Positions 18,285 to 27,867 of a stretch of 64,000 nt of DNA are shown here, piece by piece. Position numbers and translations under genes: made by a program. The notes under the pieces are model-generated. The model was not told the origin of the DNA, did no database searches, and saw only the letters and a program-made list of their open reading frames with translations. This DNA is from Mucilaginibacter sp. Its GTDB lineage: Bacteria; Bacteroidota; Bacteroidia; Sphingobacteriales; Sphingobacteriaceae. How positions within the stretch are numbered: the stretch's first letter is position 1; the number at the start of each line of letters is the position of its first letter. Location of the stretch: the NCBI GenBank assembly GCA_030445275.1, contig JAUCSE010000092.1, positions 1 to 64,000 of the forward strand, written 5' to 3'.

Positions 18285-18365
18285 CCTTTTTATTTCTTAT
18301 AGCAACACCAGCAGTGATGTAAAGACATCATGAAAGTGTTTCTGAACCATAGTATTATACCCGCA

Positions 18366-18396
18366 AGAGCCTGTAAATATTTACAGGCTCTTTTTG
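18366..18396 (+). terminator. Terminator hairpin upstream of the amino acid permease
   Basis: AGAGCCTGTAAA and TTTACAGGCTCT form part of a 26-bp perfect palindrome (18366-18391), followed by a T-run on the plus strand. It is almost identical to the hairpin after the permease gene (20081-20124). Confidence 0.75.
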
Positions 18397-18586
18397 TTTT
18401 CGATACGCTATCAGGCTCCGGAGCAGGCCACTACATAACGGGAAACCGTGGTTTGATATATTTAAATCATTTTATTAGAAATACTTAGCTATCATATTAT
18501 TATATTCGGCGCTTCAAATTCCAATAAATTTAAGTGTGTTTAAAAGCAAACAAATTAACAATTGAAGAAAATTTTATTTAAGCTTT

Positions 18587-20065
18587 ATGAGATTTAAGAA
18601 ACCGTTAGATTCATTATTAAAAGAAGCCGCTGAAACTGGTGCCGGTACGTTAAAACGCACTTTAAGTAGTTTCAATTTGGTTACCATGGGGATAGGCGCA
18701 ATAATAGGGGCTGGGTTATTTTCACTTACCGGCCTGGCTGCTGCTAATAATGCAGGCCCGGCTGTTACCATATCATTTGTAATAGGTGCTATCGGTTGTG
18801 CATTTGCAGGGTTATGCTATGCTGAATTTGCCAGTATGATCCCGATTGCCGGCTCGGCTTATACATATTCCTATGCAACTATGGGCGAATTTACAGCCTG
18901 GATAATTGGATGGGACCTGGTATTAGAATACGCCTTAGGTTCAGCAACAGTAGCCATTAGCTGGTCGCAATATTTAACTAAATTTTTGCATTATTTCAAT
19001 TTAGAAATACCGCCCCAATTTACCATGTCGCCCTGGGAAAATGTCACCCTGGCCAATGGCACAGTGGTTCATGGCATCATGAATCTTCCTGCTGTATTTA
19101 TCATTGTATGCTTATCACTATTATTAATTCGCGGCACCAAAGAATCAGCCTTTGTCAATAACTTATTAGTGGTGCTTAAAGTTGCTGTGGTGTTGGTTTT
19201 TATAGGCGTTGGCTGGGGCCTTATTAATCCGGCCAATCATACACCTTATATTCCCGCAAATACAGGCAAATTTGGAGAGTTTGGCTGGTCGGGCGTATTT
19301 CGTGGTGCTGGTGTGGTGTTCTTTGCTTTTATTGGTTTTGATGCAGTTTCAACCGCGGCACAGGAAGCTAAGGACCCTAAACGCGGTATGCCAATAGGTA
19401 TAATAGGTTCACTGCTGATATGTACCATATTGTATGTGTTGTTTTCGCATGTAATGACAGGTGTTGCAAATTATAAAGAGTTTAAAGATAGCGCCGCACC
19501 TGTCGCAGTAGCTATAGCAAAAACTCCTTACGCATGGTTACAGGAGTCAATTATAGTAGCCATATTGGCTGGTTATACTTCTGTGATATTGGTGTTGCTC
19601 ATGGGGCAGTCCCGTATTTTTTATACCATGGCCAAGGATGGATTGATACCTAAAACATTTGCATCAGTTCACAAAAAGTTTCAAACCCCGTATAAATCAA
19701 ATTTATTATTTGCCGTATTTGTGAGTTTATTTGCCGCTTTTGTGCCTGTAAGGGTAGTGGGCGAAATGGTATCGATCGGGACATTATTTGCCTTTGTTTT
19801 AGTTTGTGTTGGAGTAATGGTAATGAGAAAATCAGATCCGAATACTCCACGTCCTTTCAGAACACCATGGGTGCCTTTTGTACCAATTGCCGGGATTGTC
19901 ATTTGCCTTTTAATGATGGTATCATTACCGCTTGATACCTGGATACGTTTAGCTGTTTGGATGGCCATTGGGCTGGTAATTTATCTCTTCTACAGTAAAA
20001 AACATTCCGTTATACGTAATGGTATTTTGAACGGCGCTAAAGATAAGTTAGACCCTAATTTATAA
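18587..20065 (+). CDS. APC-superfamily amino acid permease (CAT-like)
   Basis: The 492-residue protein has about 12-14 hydrophobic segments. The first carries the APC substrate/Na-site motif GIGAIIGAGLFSLTG; later segments include FFAFIGFDAVSTAAQEAKDPKRGMPIG, which is diagnostic of the cationic amino acid transporter/YfnA-like group. It imports or exchanges amino acids across the inner membrane. It stands alone, with terminator hairpins on both sides, and converges on the haem operon. The actual substrate is unknown. Confidence 0.92.
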   Translation: MRFKKPLDSLLKEAAETGAGTLKRTLSSFNLVTMGIGAIIGAGLFSLTGLAAANNAGPAVTISFVIGAIGCAFAGLCYAEFASMIPIAGSAYTYSYATMGEFTAWIIGWDLVLEYALGSATVAISWSQYLTKFLHYFNLEIPPQFTMSPWENVTLANGTVVHGIMNLPAVFIIVCLSLLLIRGTKESAFVNNLLVVLKVAVVLVFIGVGWGLINPANHTPYIPANTGKFGEFGWSGVFRGAGVVFFAFIGFDAVSTAAQEAKDPKRGMPIGIIGSLLICTILYVLFSHVMTGVANYKEFKDSAAPVAVAIAKTPYAWLQESIIVAILAGYTSVILVLLMGQSRIFYTMAKDGLIPKTFASVHKKFQTPYKSNLLFAVFVSLFAAFVPVRVVGEMVSIGTLFAFVLVCVGVMVMRKSDPNTPRPFRTPWVPFVPIAGIVICLLMMVSLPLDTWIRLAVWMAIGLVIYLFYSKKHSVIRNGILNGAKDKLDPNL

Positions 20066-20080
20066 AACATCGAATTTTAT

Positions 20081-20124
20081 AAACCAAAAAGAGCCTGTAA
20101 ACGTTTACAGGCTCTTTTTGGTTT
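20081..20124. terminator. Bidirectional terminator between permease and haem operon
   Basis: A 44-bp perfect palindrome centred on TGTAAACGTTTACA with A- and T-runs on both sides serves the convergent permease (+) and hmuS (-) genes. Its core TAAACGTTTA is identical to the LacI-type palindrome at 15234-15243, probably by chance. Confidence 0.88.
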
Positions 20125-20140
20125 TCATAGATATCTTGTA

Positions 20141-21166
20141 TTATTTACAAACACTATTTACCAACTCCCGCCATTCTGTTAATTCCGGGATACCTGGTTT
20201 GCGTTTACCAAATACCTGCACAATCATTTCACCATTGGCATCATATATTTCAATTGAATTAACATCCCCATCAGTTGATGGTTTCACCACATGCCAAACC
20301 TCGGCAATAGCATCTTCGCGCAGATGCAGGTTAAATTCTGGATCAAGCACATTAAACCACGGCCCCATAGGTACCAGTTTGGTAATATTACCACTGTGTA
20401 TCTGGATACAGCCTTTGTTGCCAACAAATACCATTACCGGTATTTGCTGAGCCGAACATGTTTCGGCAATGGATTTAAATGCCTGCAGATCTACTTTTTT
20501 TGCATAACCTTCTGGGGCCAGGCGCAATGCTTGTATGCGGTTTATTTTATAACGTCTTAATAATCCAAAAAACTCATGGCTGTCCTGCATGCTTACCCAG
20601 CTTTGGCGAAATGCCGCTACCTCAATATCGGTGTCGGGTAGTTCTGTATGAACCGATGGTTTAGCCGGGCTGATCTGAATCCCGTTGTTTTCAAGATCCT
20701 GATACTGGCTTATCAGCTCATCATAAGCTTGTTTATTGCTATTATCGGTCAGGTAAATTTTATGGATAGCCACACCTTCCTGATCAAAAAACTGTAAGCT
20801 TTCACGGCCGTTTTCCTTTACCGCAAATGCAAACTGCCATTGCTGCATAAATAAACGCAAATCAATATCCTCACCAAGCACTAAACCAGCATGAGGGCTA
20901 AAAGAGATATTTTCGTAAACTCCCTTACGCTCGCTTACACAGTATTCATTACGAGTAAGAGCCATTACATAGCCCAGGCTTTTTACCTGTTTCAGGATGT
21001 TCTCCAAATCTTTTTTCAACAGGGTTACCGTTTCGCCAAGCCCTGTTGCCAGTAATTCGGCCTCACTTACCTGCAGATCAGCTGCAATATCCCTGATACG
21101 TTTTTTAGGATTTGCTAATTTATATTCTTCGTATTTTAATTTCAGTGTGCTTGTTGTTGTTTCCAT
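20141..21166 (-). CDS. hmuS: Haem-degrading/haem-handling factor HmuS (HemS)
   Basis: The 341-residue cytoplasmic protein has two tandem HemS/ChuX-type domains (about 35-160 and 195-335). Segments such as YVMALTRNEYCVSERKGVYE and VFVGNKGCIQIHSGNI match the repeated beta-sheet core of the family. HemS/HmuS proteins accept imported haem and pass it on or break it open to release iron. It is the last gene of the leftward haem operon, 3 nt after hmuV, and ends at a bidirectional terminator. Confidence 0.9.
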   Translation of the reverse strand: METTTSTLKLKYEEYKLANPKKRIRDIAADLQVSEAELLATGLGETVTLLKKDLENILKQVKSLGYVMALTRNEYCVSERKGVYENISFSPHAGLVLGEDIDLRLFMQQWQFAFAVKENGRESLQFFDQEGVAIHKIYLTDNSNKQAYDELISQYQDLENNGIQISPAKPSVHTELPDTDIEVAAFRQSWVSMQDSHEFFGLLRRYKINRIQALRLAPEGYAKKVDLQAFKSIAETCSAQQIPVMVFVGNKGCIQIHSGNITKLVPMGPWFNVLDPEFNLHLREDAIAEVWHVVKPSTDGDVNSIEIYDANGEMIVQVFGKRKPGIPELTEWRELVNSVCK

Positions 21167-21169
21167 AAT

Positions 21170-21979
21170 TTATGTAGTTAAAGGTGTTTTATTTTGTTCA
21201 AAGATGATTTCATGCGGCATAATGAGCTGCTTTAATGTGGCTGGGTTAGTGAAAACATCTGATTCAATTTCAAATATTTCATAAACCGATTTTTGGTTCA
21301 GTACTTCGGCAGGCGTACCATCATACCATTTCCGCCCATGCTTCAGCATAATGATACGGTCGGCGTACTGGGCGGCAAGGTTCATGTCATGTAATATGCT
21401 GATGACCATAAACCTCTTCTGTGCCATTGATTTTAATATGGACAGTGTTTGCTGCTGGTAAAGGATATCCATTCCCGCTACGGGCTCGTCCATTAATAAT
21501 AGGGCATTTGGCTGTTCCCAAACCTGGGCAAGCGCTCTTGCCAATTGTACGCGTTGTTGCTCTCCGCCTGATAGTGTAGGGTATGAGCGGTCGGCAAGGC
21601 TATATACCCCGGTAGCCTCCATTACGGTATGTACAATATCATTGTCCTTAGCTGTAGGGTTGTTCTTATAATGAGGGTAACGGCCCATCATTACTATCTC
21701 TTTAGCCTCAAAAGGCAGGCTTACCACATTTTGCTGGCTCAGTACTGTTCTGATATGTGCCAATTCAGCAGAAGAGTAATGATGTAAAGGGCGACCATGC
21801 AAAGATATGGAACCACTTGCCGGTCGATTAGCGCCCGCAATCAGTTTAAGTAAAGTTGACTTCCCTGCGCCATTGGCACCCAATACGGCCACCATTTCGC
21901 CCGATTTAATACTGAAGGAAATATCCTTTAGTAATTTGGCTTGTCCAATCTGGTAGGTTACATTATTAACTGTCAGCAT
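21170..21979 (-). CDS. hmuV: Haem ABC transporter ATPase HmuV
   Basis: The 269-residue ATPase shows Walker A GANGAGKST (34-42), the signature LSGGEQ (136-141) and Walker B LLLMDEP (160-166), as in FecE/HmuV ATPases. It powers haem import by the HmuTU complex. It is 11 nt downstream of the permease gene and 3 nt upstream of hmuS, so it sits inside a tight operon. Confidence 0.93.
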   Translation of the reverse strand: MLTVNNVTYQIGQAKLLKDISFSIKSGEMVAVLGANGAGKSTLLKLIAGANRPASGSISLHGRPLHHYSSAELAHIRTVLSQQNVVSLPFEAKEIVMMGRYPHYKNNPTAKDNDIVHTVMEATGVYSLADRSYPTLSGGEQQRVQLARALAQVWEQPNALLLMDEPVAGMDILYQQQTLSILKSMAQKRFMVISILHDMNLAAQYADRIIMLKHGRKWYDGTPAEVLNQKSVYEIFEIESDVFTNPATLKQLIMPHEIIFEQNKTPLTT

Positions 21980-21990
21980 ACTATCTTTAG

Positions 21991-23031
21991 TTAAAGACTT
22001 AATTTGCGTTTGTCCCTTATCAATATATACAGAAATACAGGAGCGCCAATTAAGGCGGTTATTACGCCTATAGGCAATTCAATAGGAGCTATGAGCGTTC
22101 TGGATATCATGTCGGCAATGGTTAGTACCAGCGCCCCCAATAAAGCCGAGGCAGGTAATACATGTTTATTATCAACCCCCATAATTAAACGAATGATATG
22201 GGGTACCAATAAACCCATAAAATTGATGATTCCGGTGAGGGATACCGCCGCCCCAACGGCCATGGTTGATAACAGGATCACCCTGCGTTTAATGCGGTTA
22301 ACATCCAAACCCAAGTAATCGGCCTGCATTTCGCCCAATGAAAAAGCATTAAGCGCCTTGCCCGATCGTGGCAATAAAATAACCGGGATCAGTACAAATG
22401 GCGCCAACGCGGTTACCGTTTGCCAGGTGGCGCCGCCTAAACTACCCAGCATCCAGAAGGTAATGTTACGCAGCTGCTGCTCGCTGGCTAAATAGGTGAT
22501 AAGGCCCGTGAGCGCGCCAGCAAGAGCGTTAATAGCTATACCTGCAAGCAGCATCGTAGCCACATTGGGTTTGCCTTCGTGCCTTGATATCTGGTAAATA
22601 AGCAAAGCAGTGACACCGGCCCCGGCAAATGCACCAAAAGCCAACAGATAATATCCTAACAAGTTACTTAAGGTGGTAAGCAGCGTTGCTTCCAGACCAA
22701 TAACAGCCACAGCCATTAAGGTGGCACCTGCTGATATACCGATCAATCCAGGCTCGGCCAGCGGATTACGAAAAATACCCTGTATGGCAGCACCGGAAAT
22801 ACCCAAAGCTGCACCAACCAATATGCCCAACATCAAGCGTGGCAAGCGGACTATAAAAATAATAACCTCGTGCTGCTCATTAACCTGCTGCATATGATAC
22901 ATACCAAGCTTGTGCAGTATCAATAGCAAAACCTCGCTGGCCGGTATGGGCACAGCACCTAAACCAACAGAAACGATACCGGCAGTTAACAAACTGACTG
23001 ATAGAATAATATATACGATCCCTTTGGACAT
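21991..23031 (-). CDS. hmuU: Haem ABC transporter permease HmuU
   Basis: The 346-residue FecCD/BtuC-type permease has about 10 transmembrane segments. The motifs RLPRLMLGILVGAALGISGAAIQGIFRNPLAEPGLIGIS and MGLLVPHIIRLIMG are typical (the former marks the N-terminal part, the latter the coupling region). It forms the inner membrane channel for haem. It lies 30 bp downstream of the binding protein gene. Confidence 0.93.
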   Translation of the reverse strand: MSKGIVYIILSVSLLTAGIVSVGLGAVPIPASEVLLLILHKLGMYHMQQVNEQHEVIIFIVRLPRLMLGILVGAALGISGAAIQGIFRNPLAEPGLIGISAGATLMAVAVIGLEATLLTTLSNLLGYYLLAFGAFAGAGVTALLIYQISRHEGKPNVATMLLAGIAINALAGALTGLITYLASEQQLRNITFWMLGSLGGATWQTVTALAPFVLIPVILLPRSGKALNAFSLGEMQADYLGLDVNRIKRRVILLSTMAVGAAVSLTGIINFMGLLVPHIIRLIMGVDNKHVLPASALLGALVLTIADMISRTLIAPIELPIGVITALIGAPVFLYILIRDKRKLSL

Positions 23032-23061
23032 CTATTTGAATAGTTAGCTTTTTATTTGTGT

Positions 23062-23895
23062 TTATAGTTTGCTGTGCAATTGTAAAATAGCCTGGTCAAG
23101 TCTTGTACTAAAATTGATCAATAGGTCGGCATCCATTTGCATGACGCGCTTATTTTTACCGGCGTTTGTTTGCGCCATACCCGGAATTTTAAGAATGCTA
23201 TCTAGTCCGCCTAGACTGCTGAAACCGAAATCAAACATCAGGATAACATCGGGGTTGGCTTCCACCAAAGCTTCGGTAGTATATGGCTTAAAATCATTAA
23301 ACGCGGTAACCGCATTTTTGCCACCCGCCAGACTAATGATGCCATCAATGTGGGTGTTTTTACCGGCTACCATCATTACACCCGGGCTACGGGCATAAAT
23401 GAACAGCACTTTGGTGTTTTTAGGTTGTTGCTTTACGGTGATGAGCGCTTTGTTGATCTTATCCTTAGTTTGTTTTATAAGTGCATTACCTTTATCGGCA
23501 ACCTGTAGCGCTGAGGCTACATCACTAATAAATTGGTAAGTACCTTCGATAGTGAAAACCTGTTTAATGCGTATCAGTTTGATTCCTGCCGCGATTAATT
23601 GCGATTCAATTTCTTTAGACACAGAACCATCCGGCGCTAAAACCAGATCAGGGGTAAAAGATATCAAACCTTCGGCTGATACAGAACGGTTTTTACTAAC
23701 CTTTGGCAACGTACTTACATAGGAAGGATAGGTACTGGTTATATCAACGGCAACAATACTTTTACCAAAACCTAATGCGTCAACCGTTTCGGTTAAAGCG
23801 CCATTCAGGGTGATGATCCGTTTGGGTGGCGCCGAAGCCGAGGAATCAAAATTGATCCCGGTAAGCAACAGGATAATACAAAATATTTTTTTCAT
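23062..23895 (-). CDS. hmuT: Haem-binding periplasmic protein HmuT
   Basis: The 277-residue protein has an N-terminal signal peptide (about 1-21) and the cluster A-III (BtuF/FhuD-like) fold with a long linking helix. RIITLNGALTETVDALGFG starts the first lobe. It binds haem in the periplasm and delivers it to HmuUV. A longer frame from 23982 overlaps the upstream hmuY gene; the ATG at 23895, which opens MKKIFCIILLL, is the proper start and leaves 28 bp between the genes. Confidence 0.9.
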   Translation of the reverse strand: MKKIFCIILLLTGINFDSSASAPPKRIITLNGALTETVDALGFGKSIVAVDITSTYPSYVSTLPKVSKNRSVSAEGLISFTPDLVLAPDGSVSKEIESQLIAAGIKLIRIKQVFTIEGTYQFISDVASALQVADKGNALIKQTKDKINKALITVKQQPKNTKVLFIYARSPGVMMVAGKNTHIDGIISLAGGKNAVTAFNDFKPYTTEALVEANPDVILMFDFGFSSLGGLDSILKIPGMAQTNAGKNKRVMQMDADLLINFSTRLDQAILQLHSKL

Positions 23896-23923
23896 GTTTT
23901 TGTGTAAGGATTGTAATGAACAA

Positions 23924-24481
23924 TTAGTTTTCAGGATCAATAAAAGCATATTTGAAAGTATAATAACCCGAATCGCCATCACCGTTTTTGTAATAATTTA
24001 ATATCTCCAACTTGGCATACTTTCCTGAGGCTGTGTGTACAATAATAACACGGCCTGGTATAGGATTAATGCTGTGGTTATTCATATCATAAGTGTACCA
24101 GCCATTCCCACTGCCCCAAGGAAGGGCTTTGGCAGCTTGCGTATCTTCCAGGTAACCGCTTTTAGGTGCTTTGGCAACTTTATCAAAAGAGGTATCTTTT
24201 AAAATAAGGGCGGTGGTATTGCCTTTTCCACTGGTACCACTATTTACTAATATTACGGTTCTTGCAAAAACAAGATCCCAGTTCTTGCCGGTAGTATCTG
24301 CACCCTCTACTTTCTGACCTTTATCTAGGCTGAAGTATGCTTTTTCTTTAGCGGCATACAGATCGTTTACCATTTTATTATCAGTACTGCTCTGTGCTGA
24401 TGATCGGCCATTAAATAGAAATGATACAGTTACCGCTAAAATGCAGGTATATCGGATGAGGAGGTTGCTGTTATTTTTCAT
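23924..24481 (-). CDS. HmuY-family haem-binding protein (first copy)
   Basis: The 185-residue protein carries a signal peptide (about 1-29) without a lipobox, so it is probably periplasmic or released. The HmuY-family pattern is visible: NWDLVFART, GSGNGWYTYDMNNHSINPIPGR and GKYAKLEILNYYKNGDGDSGYYTFKYA. HmuY proteins capture haem from host or environmental haemoproteins and hand it to a TonB receptor. It is the first gene of the leftward haem transport operon, directly downstream of a Fur-box-like palindrome (24497-24521). Three more HmuY-like genes lie in the divergent operon. Confidence 0.87.
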   Translation of the reverse strand: MKNNSNLLIRYTCILAVTVSFLFNGRSSAQSSTDNKMVNDLYAAKEKAYFSLDKGQKVEGADTTGKNWDLVFARTVILVNSGTSGKGNTTALILKDTSFDKVAKAPKSGYLEDTQAAKALPWGSGNGWYTYDMNNHSINPIPGRVIIVHTASGKYAKLEILNYYKNGDGDSGYYTFKYAFIDPEN

Positions 24482-24496
24482 GGTACAAATGACGGC

Positions 24497-24521
24497 CTTA
24501 TTTATAAAGATTCCAAATAAG
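24497..24521 (-). promoter_or_regulatory. Fur-box-like palindrome before hmuY
   Basis: CTTATTT (24497-24503), an 11-bp spacer and AAATAAG (24515-24521) form a 25-bp palindrome 15 bp before the hmuY start. Read on the minus strand the centre is GGAATCTTTAT, resembling the TTATTTAGA...TCTAAATAA type of iron operator seen in Bacteroidota. The same geometry occurs before the divergent receptor gene. Confidence 0.6.
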
Positions 24522-24760
24522 ACGCTATCTATTTATGAAATCAGGCGTTATCATAAGAAGATATAGATTTATTGATTAAGACAAGTGCAATTTTGATAAA
24601 CATCTGTTTAAGAGCTTCTTGAAGCTATTTAAAGCTTTTTATTTACGGATAATAAACCAATTTCTGTCAGTAATTACCGAAATAATAGTCCCAAAGTCGT
24701 AAAAAATAATCCCGATTCCGGTAATAAACTATCAAATAAACTAAGCACTTTTGTCTTATT

Positions 24761-24785
24761 CTTATTTAGACTGTTTAAAAATAAG
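24761..24785 (+). promoter_or_regulatory. Fur-box-like palindrome before the TonB receptor
   Basis: CTTATTT (24761-24767), the 11-bp spacer AGACTGTTTAA and AAATAAG (24779-24785) make a palindrome 17 bp before the receptor ATG. Arms and spacing equal those at 24497-24521, and 7 of 11 spacer positions agree when both are read toward their genes. The 235 bp between the two sites are AT-rich with no ORF. Confidence 0.62.
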
Positions 24786-24802
24786 AAACCCTACATTTTT
24801 AG

Positions 24803-27151
24803 ATGAAATACATTTTACTATTAATTATCATGCTGCTGCACCTTAACATTACTCACGCTCAATTACTACCAGCCCAATTAGGCGGTACTGTTACTGATGA
24901 TAGAGGTAATGCGGTGGCAGGTGCAGCAGTTACCATTATTCAAACAGGGCAGGGGGGAGCGACAAATGAAAAAGGGCAGTACACCATCAACAATATCAAA
25001 GCAGGTATTTATCATATCCGGATAAATGCAGTTGGTTATAAATCATTATTGATAAAAGCTACACTAAAAGCTAAAGAGCAATTGGTTTTACCTATCCAGA
25101 TTGAAACAGATGTTAATGTATTGAACGAGGTAAGCATTAATACTAAAAAATACAATCCTGATAACCTGATAGATCTGCAGCGTACGCCAATGCCATCAAT
25201 GGTAATAACCCGCAAACAAATTGAGCAAATGGGCAGCCGTCGCCTGGATGAAGTACTCAAAGAGCAAACAGGTTTAGCCATTGTAAATGATATAGGCTCG
25301 GGTGCCAGAGCCATCGGCTTACAAATGCAGGGATTTGACAGCGGGTACACTATGATCCTGATTGACGGGCAGCCAATGACCGGTCGTAACTCGGGCAATT
25401 TTGACCTTTCACGCATTACAGTAGCCAATATCGAAAGAATCGAGATCATTAAGGGAGCTTCCTCCTGCTTGTTCGGGAGCGAGGCTATGGCTGGTGTGGT
25501 TAATATAGTTACCCGTCAGCATGTATCGCAAAGCCAGGGAATGGCAGGCGTACGATACGGAACTTTTAATACCGTTGATGCCAACCTTGAGGGCGAAACT
25601 CCTTTTGCCAATGGCAAAGGCTCAGGCTATCTGGCCGCAAATTATTACCGTACTGACGGTTTTAATGCCAATCCTTATCTCAGCGAGGGGAAAACCGTAC
25701 CACCATATACCAGCTATACCCTGCAGGGACGAGCAAAATATATGCTGAGCCCGGTTAACACGCTCAATTTTACCGGCCGGTTTGCATCACGGCACTCGGT
25801 GAACGATAAATCATACACCGGCAGCCCCACAACGGATGTGCTGGATGAGGATGATTTGAACGGGTCAGCGGTATTAAACACTAACCTGAGCAGTGGCCTG
25901 CGTATTAAATCGCAATACTACCTTACCCGATATGCTACGGGACAGAACATTACGGATCTTACCTCTAATGAAAACATACCGGGTAACAACTTTACCCAAT
26001 ATCTGCACCGCGGTGAAGTACAGGCCTCCAAAACATGGTTCAACTCATTAGTGGTTACCAGCGGCCTGGGTACACAGTACGAAACCATGGACAATGACCA
26101 GTTCCAGGGTGGCAAGCATCAGCAAAATTCCTTCTTTTATACTCAGGGTGATTGGAGGGTATCCAGCAAAGTGGGGATGATCGGCGGCTTCCGTGTGGAA
26201 CACCACAGCCGCTATGGCAGTAGCCTTACACCAAGTTTTGGTATCAATTATCAACCCATAAAAATATTGACGCTAAAAGCAGCTATAGCCACAGGATTTA
26301 AAACGCCGGATTTCAGGCAGTTGTACCTAGTGTTTACCAATTTTGCCGGTGGCGGTTACACTGTACTGGGAACTGAGCAATTTGCAACAGAGTTAAAAAA
26401 ATTGCAGGACGCAGGCGAAATATCTGCTGTTTTTCCAAATGCGCAAAAAGTAAGTACCCTAAAACCTGAGCGGTCGGTGTCCTATAGTGCCGGGTTTACC
26501 TTAACTCCCACATCTACATTTAAAATTGATGTAAACGGATTTTATAATAACGTACGCAATTTTATTAATACCGATCAGGTGGCCTCTAAAAAAGGTGGAC
26601 AGCAGGTATTCACTTATTTCAATATTGATAAAGCTTTTCTTACCGGGCTTGATGTTGGCTTAAGCTGGATAGCTGCCAAAGGATTAACTATTGCAGCAGG
26701 ATATCAGCTATTATATGCCAAAGATCGTGGTGTTATTGACTCCATCAAAGCCGGTACAGGTAACTATGCCAAGGTTTATGACCCAAATCTGGGAGCCGAT
26801 AGGCGTTCAAAAGTTTCAGATTATTTCGGGCTTACCAACCGGTCGCGCCATATGGCTAACATCAGGTTTAGTTATGAATATGAACCAAAAGGTATCACGG
26901 CATCATTCCGGGTAAACTATCGCGGTAAGTATGGTTTTATGGAATCGAACCGGTCAAACGGTTTTCTTGATCCTTACGATACTTATGTAACGGGCTTTTT
27001 TCTCCTGAACACATCTGTGCAGAAAACATTGCTCAATAAACACATGGCTGTGCAGTTGACAGCCGATAATATATTGAATTACCGGGATATGCTGATGCCG
27101 GGCCAATCAGGCAGGATGATACTTGTGGGATTAAACTATCGCTTTTTTTAA
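24803..27151 (+). CDS. TonB-dependent haem receptor (HmuR-like)
   Basis: The 782-residue protein has a signal peptide (about 1-19), a carboxypeptidase-regulatory-like domain (about 25-110), a plug (about 125-235, with MPSMVITRKQIEQMG and IERIEIIKGASSCLFGSEAMAGVVNIVTR) and a barrel ending in Phe. It is the outer membrane channel. Its place opposite hmuY-T-U-V-S and before three HmuY-like genes argues for haem as substrate. An AraC regulator ends the same cluster. The gene order receptor-HmuY resembles the hmuYR system of Porphyromonas but is inverted and enlarged. Confidence 0.9.
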   Translation: MKYILLLIIMLLHLNITHAQLLPAQLGGTVTDDRGNAVAGAAVTIIQTGQGGATNEKGQYTINNIKAGIYHIRINAVGYKSLLIKATLKAKEQLVLPIQIETDVNVLNEVSINTKKYNPDNLIDLQRTPMPSMVITRKQIEQMGSRRLDEVLKEQTGLAIVNDIGSGARAIGLQMQGFDSGYTMILIDGQPMTGRNSGNFDLSRITVANIERIEIIKGASSCLFGSEAMAGVVNIVTRQHVSQSQGMAGVRYGTFNTVDANLEGETPFANGKGSGYLAANYYRTDGFNANPYLSEGKTVPPYTSYTLQGRAKYMLSPVNTLNFTGRFASRHSVNDKSYTGSPTTDVLDEDDLNGSAVLNTNLSSGLRIKSQYYLTRYATGQNITDLTSNENIPGNNFTQYLHRGEVQASKTWFNSLVVTSGLGTQYETMDNDQFQGGKHQQNSFFYTQGDWRVSSKVGMIGGFRVEHHSRYGSSLTPSFGINYQPIKILTLKAAIATGFKTPDFRQLYLVFTNFAGGGYTVLGTEQFATELKKLQDAGEISAVFPNAQKVSTLKPERSVSYSAGFTLTPTSTFKIDVNGFYNNVRNFINTDQVASKKGGQQVFTYFNIDKAFLTGLDVGLSWIAAKGLTIAAGYQLLYAKDRGVIDSIKAGTGNYAKVYDPNLGADRRSKVSDYFGLTNRSRHMANIRFSYEYEPKGITASFRVNYRGKYGFMESNRSNGFLDPYDTYVTGFFLLNTSVQKTLLNKHMAVQLTADNILNYRDMLMPGQSGRMILVGLNYRFF

Positions 27152-27170
27152 AGAGAATAAGATAAGAACT

Positions 27171-27833
27171 ATGAAAACACTATACAATAAATTGAAACCA
27201 TTTTTTATCATGATGCTTGCCATTTTACTGGCAAGCTCCTGTACCAAAGATCAGGTAACACCACAATTACAGGATGGCAAAAGCACAGTGGTAAATGATT
27301 TACCTGGCGATGTGGGCAAAACCATTAGCAGTGGGTTTAAAACTTTTTACTTCAGTTTTACCACCAATGCCAAGGTTGATAGCAGTCAAAAGAAAACCAG
27401 CCTGTGGGATATCTCCTTTTCGCGGGAGTACAACTCTTATGTAACTATTAACAACGGAACCAATGAGGCAAGTTTGGGTTTTGGAGGAACCGGTAAGGGA
27501 AGTATGGTTGTAGTGAACAAAGCCTATGATCAAGTTACCGAAGCGCCATCAGACGATGTGTTTACTGCAACCGCCATCACTACTGCAGGCTGGGATAGTG
27601 GGAGTGGAAACGGCTGGTATTTCTATGATCTTAAAACCCACCTGGCTATCCCGGTTAAAAACCGCACTTATGTTTTGCGTACCGCCGATGGCAAATATGC
27701 CAAGCTCGAAATGATCAGTATGTACAAGGGGGCGCCTTCCGTAGTAACCGACCTGAACTGGCCCGCGCCTTATTTCACCTTCAGGTATTATGTTCAGCAG
27801 GATGGTGGACGTAACCTGTCGACCAAGGATTAA
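27171..27833 (+). CDS. HmuY-family haem-binding lipoprotein (second copy)
   Basis: The 220-residue lipoprotein has a lipobox at LASSCTKD (Cys24) and an HmuY domain: SLWDISFSREYNSYVTINNG, GSGNGWYFYDLKTHLAIPVKNR and GKYAKLEMISMYKGAP are plainly parallel to the first copy at 23924-24481. It should be exposed at the outer membrane and bind haem. It is 19 bp after the receptor gene and is followed by a third copy. Confidence 0.87.
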   Translation: MKTLYNKLKPFFIMMLAILLASSCTKDQVTPQLQDGKSTVVNDLPGDVGKTISSGFKTFYFSFTTNAKVDSSQKKTSLWDISFSREYNSYVTINNGTNEASLGFGGTGKGSMVVVNKAYDQVTEAPSDDVFTATAITTAGWDSGSGNGWYFYDLKTHLAIPVKNRTYVLRTADGKYAKLEMISMYKGAPSVVTDLNWPAPYFTFRYYVQQDGGRNLSTKD

Positions 27834-27867
27834 CTTTTGAATAAACATCAAATAATATATCAATCAC

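Noticed and set aside
20094..20111. TAAACGTTTA in the permease terminator as a second LacI operator
   Set aside because: It is the centre of a long bidirectional terminator between two convergent 3' ends, where an operator would have no obvious use.
23896..23982. N-terminal extension of HmuT overlapping hmuY
   Set aside because: The extension has no match to the family and overlaps the upstream gene by 59 nt. The ATG at 23895 starts a normal signal peptide.
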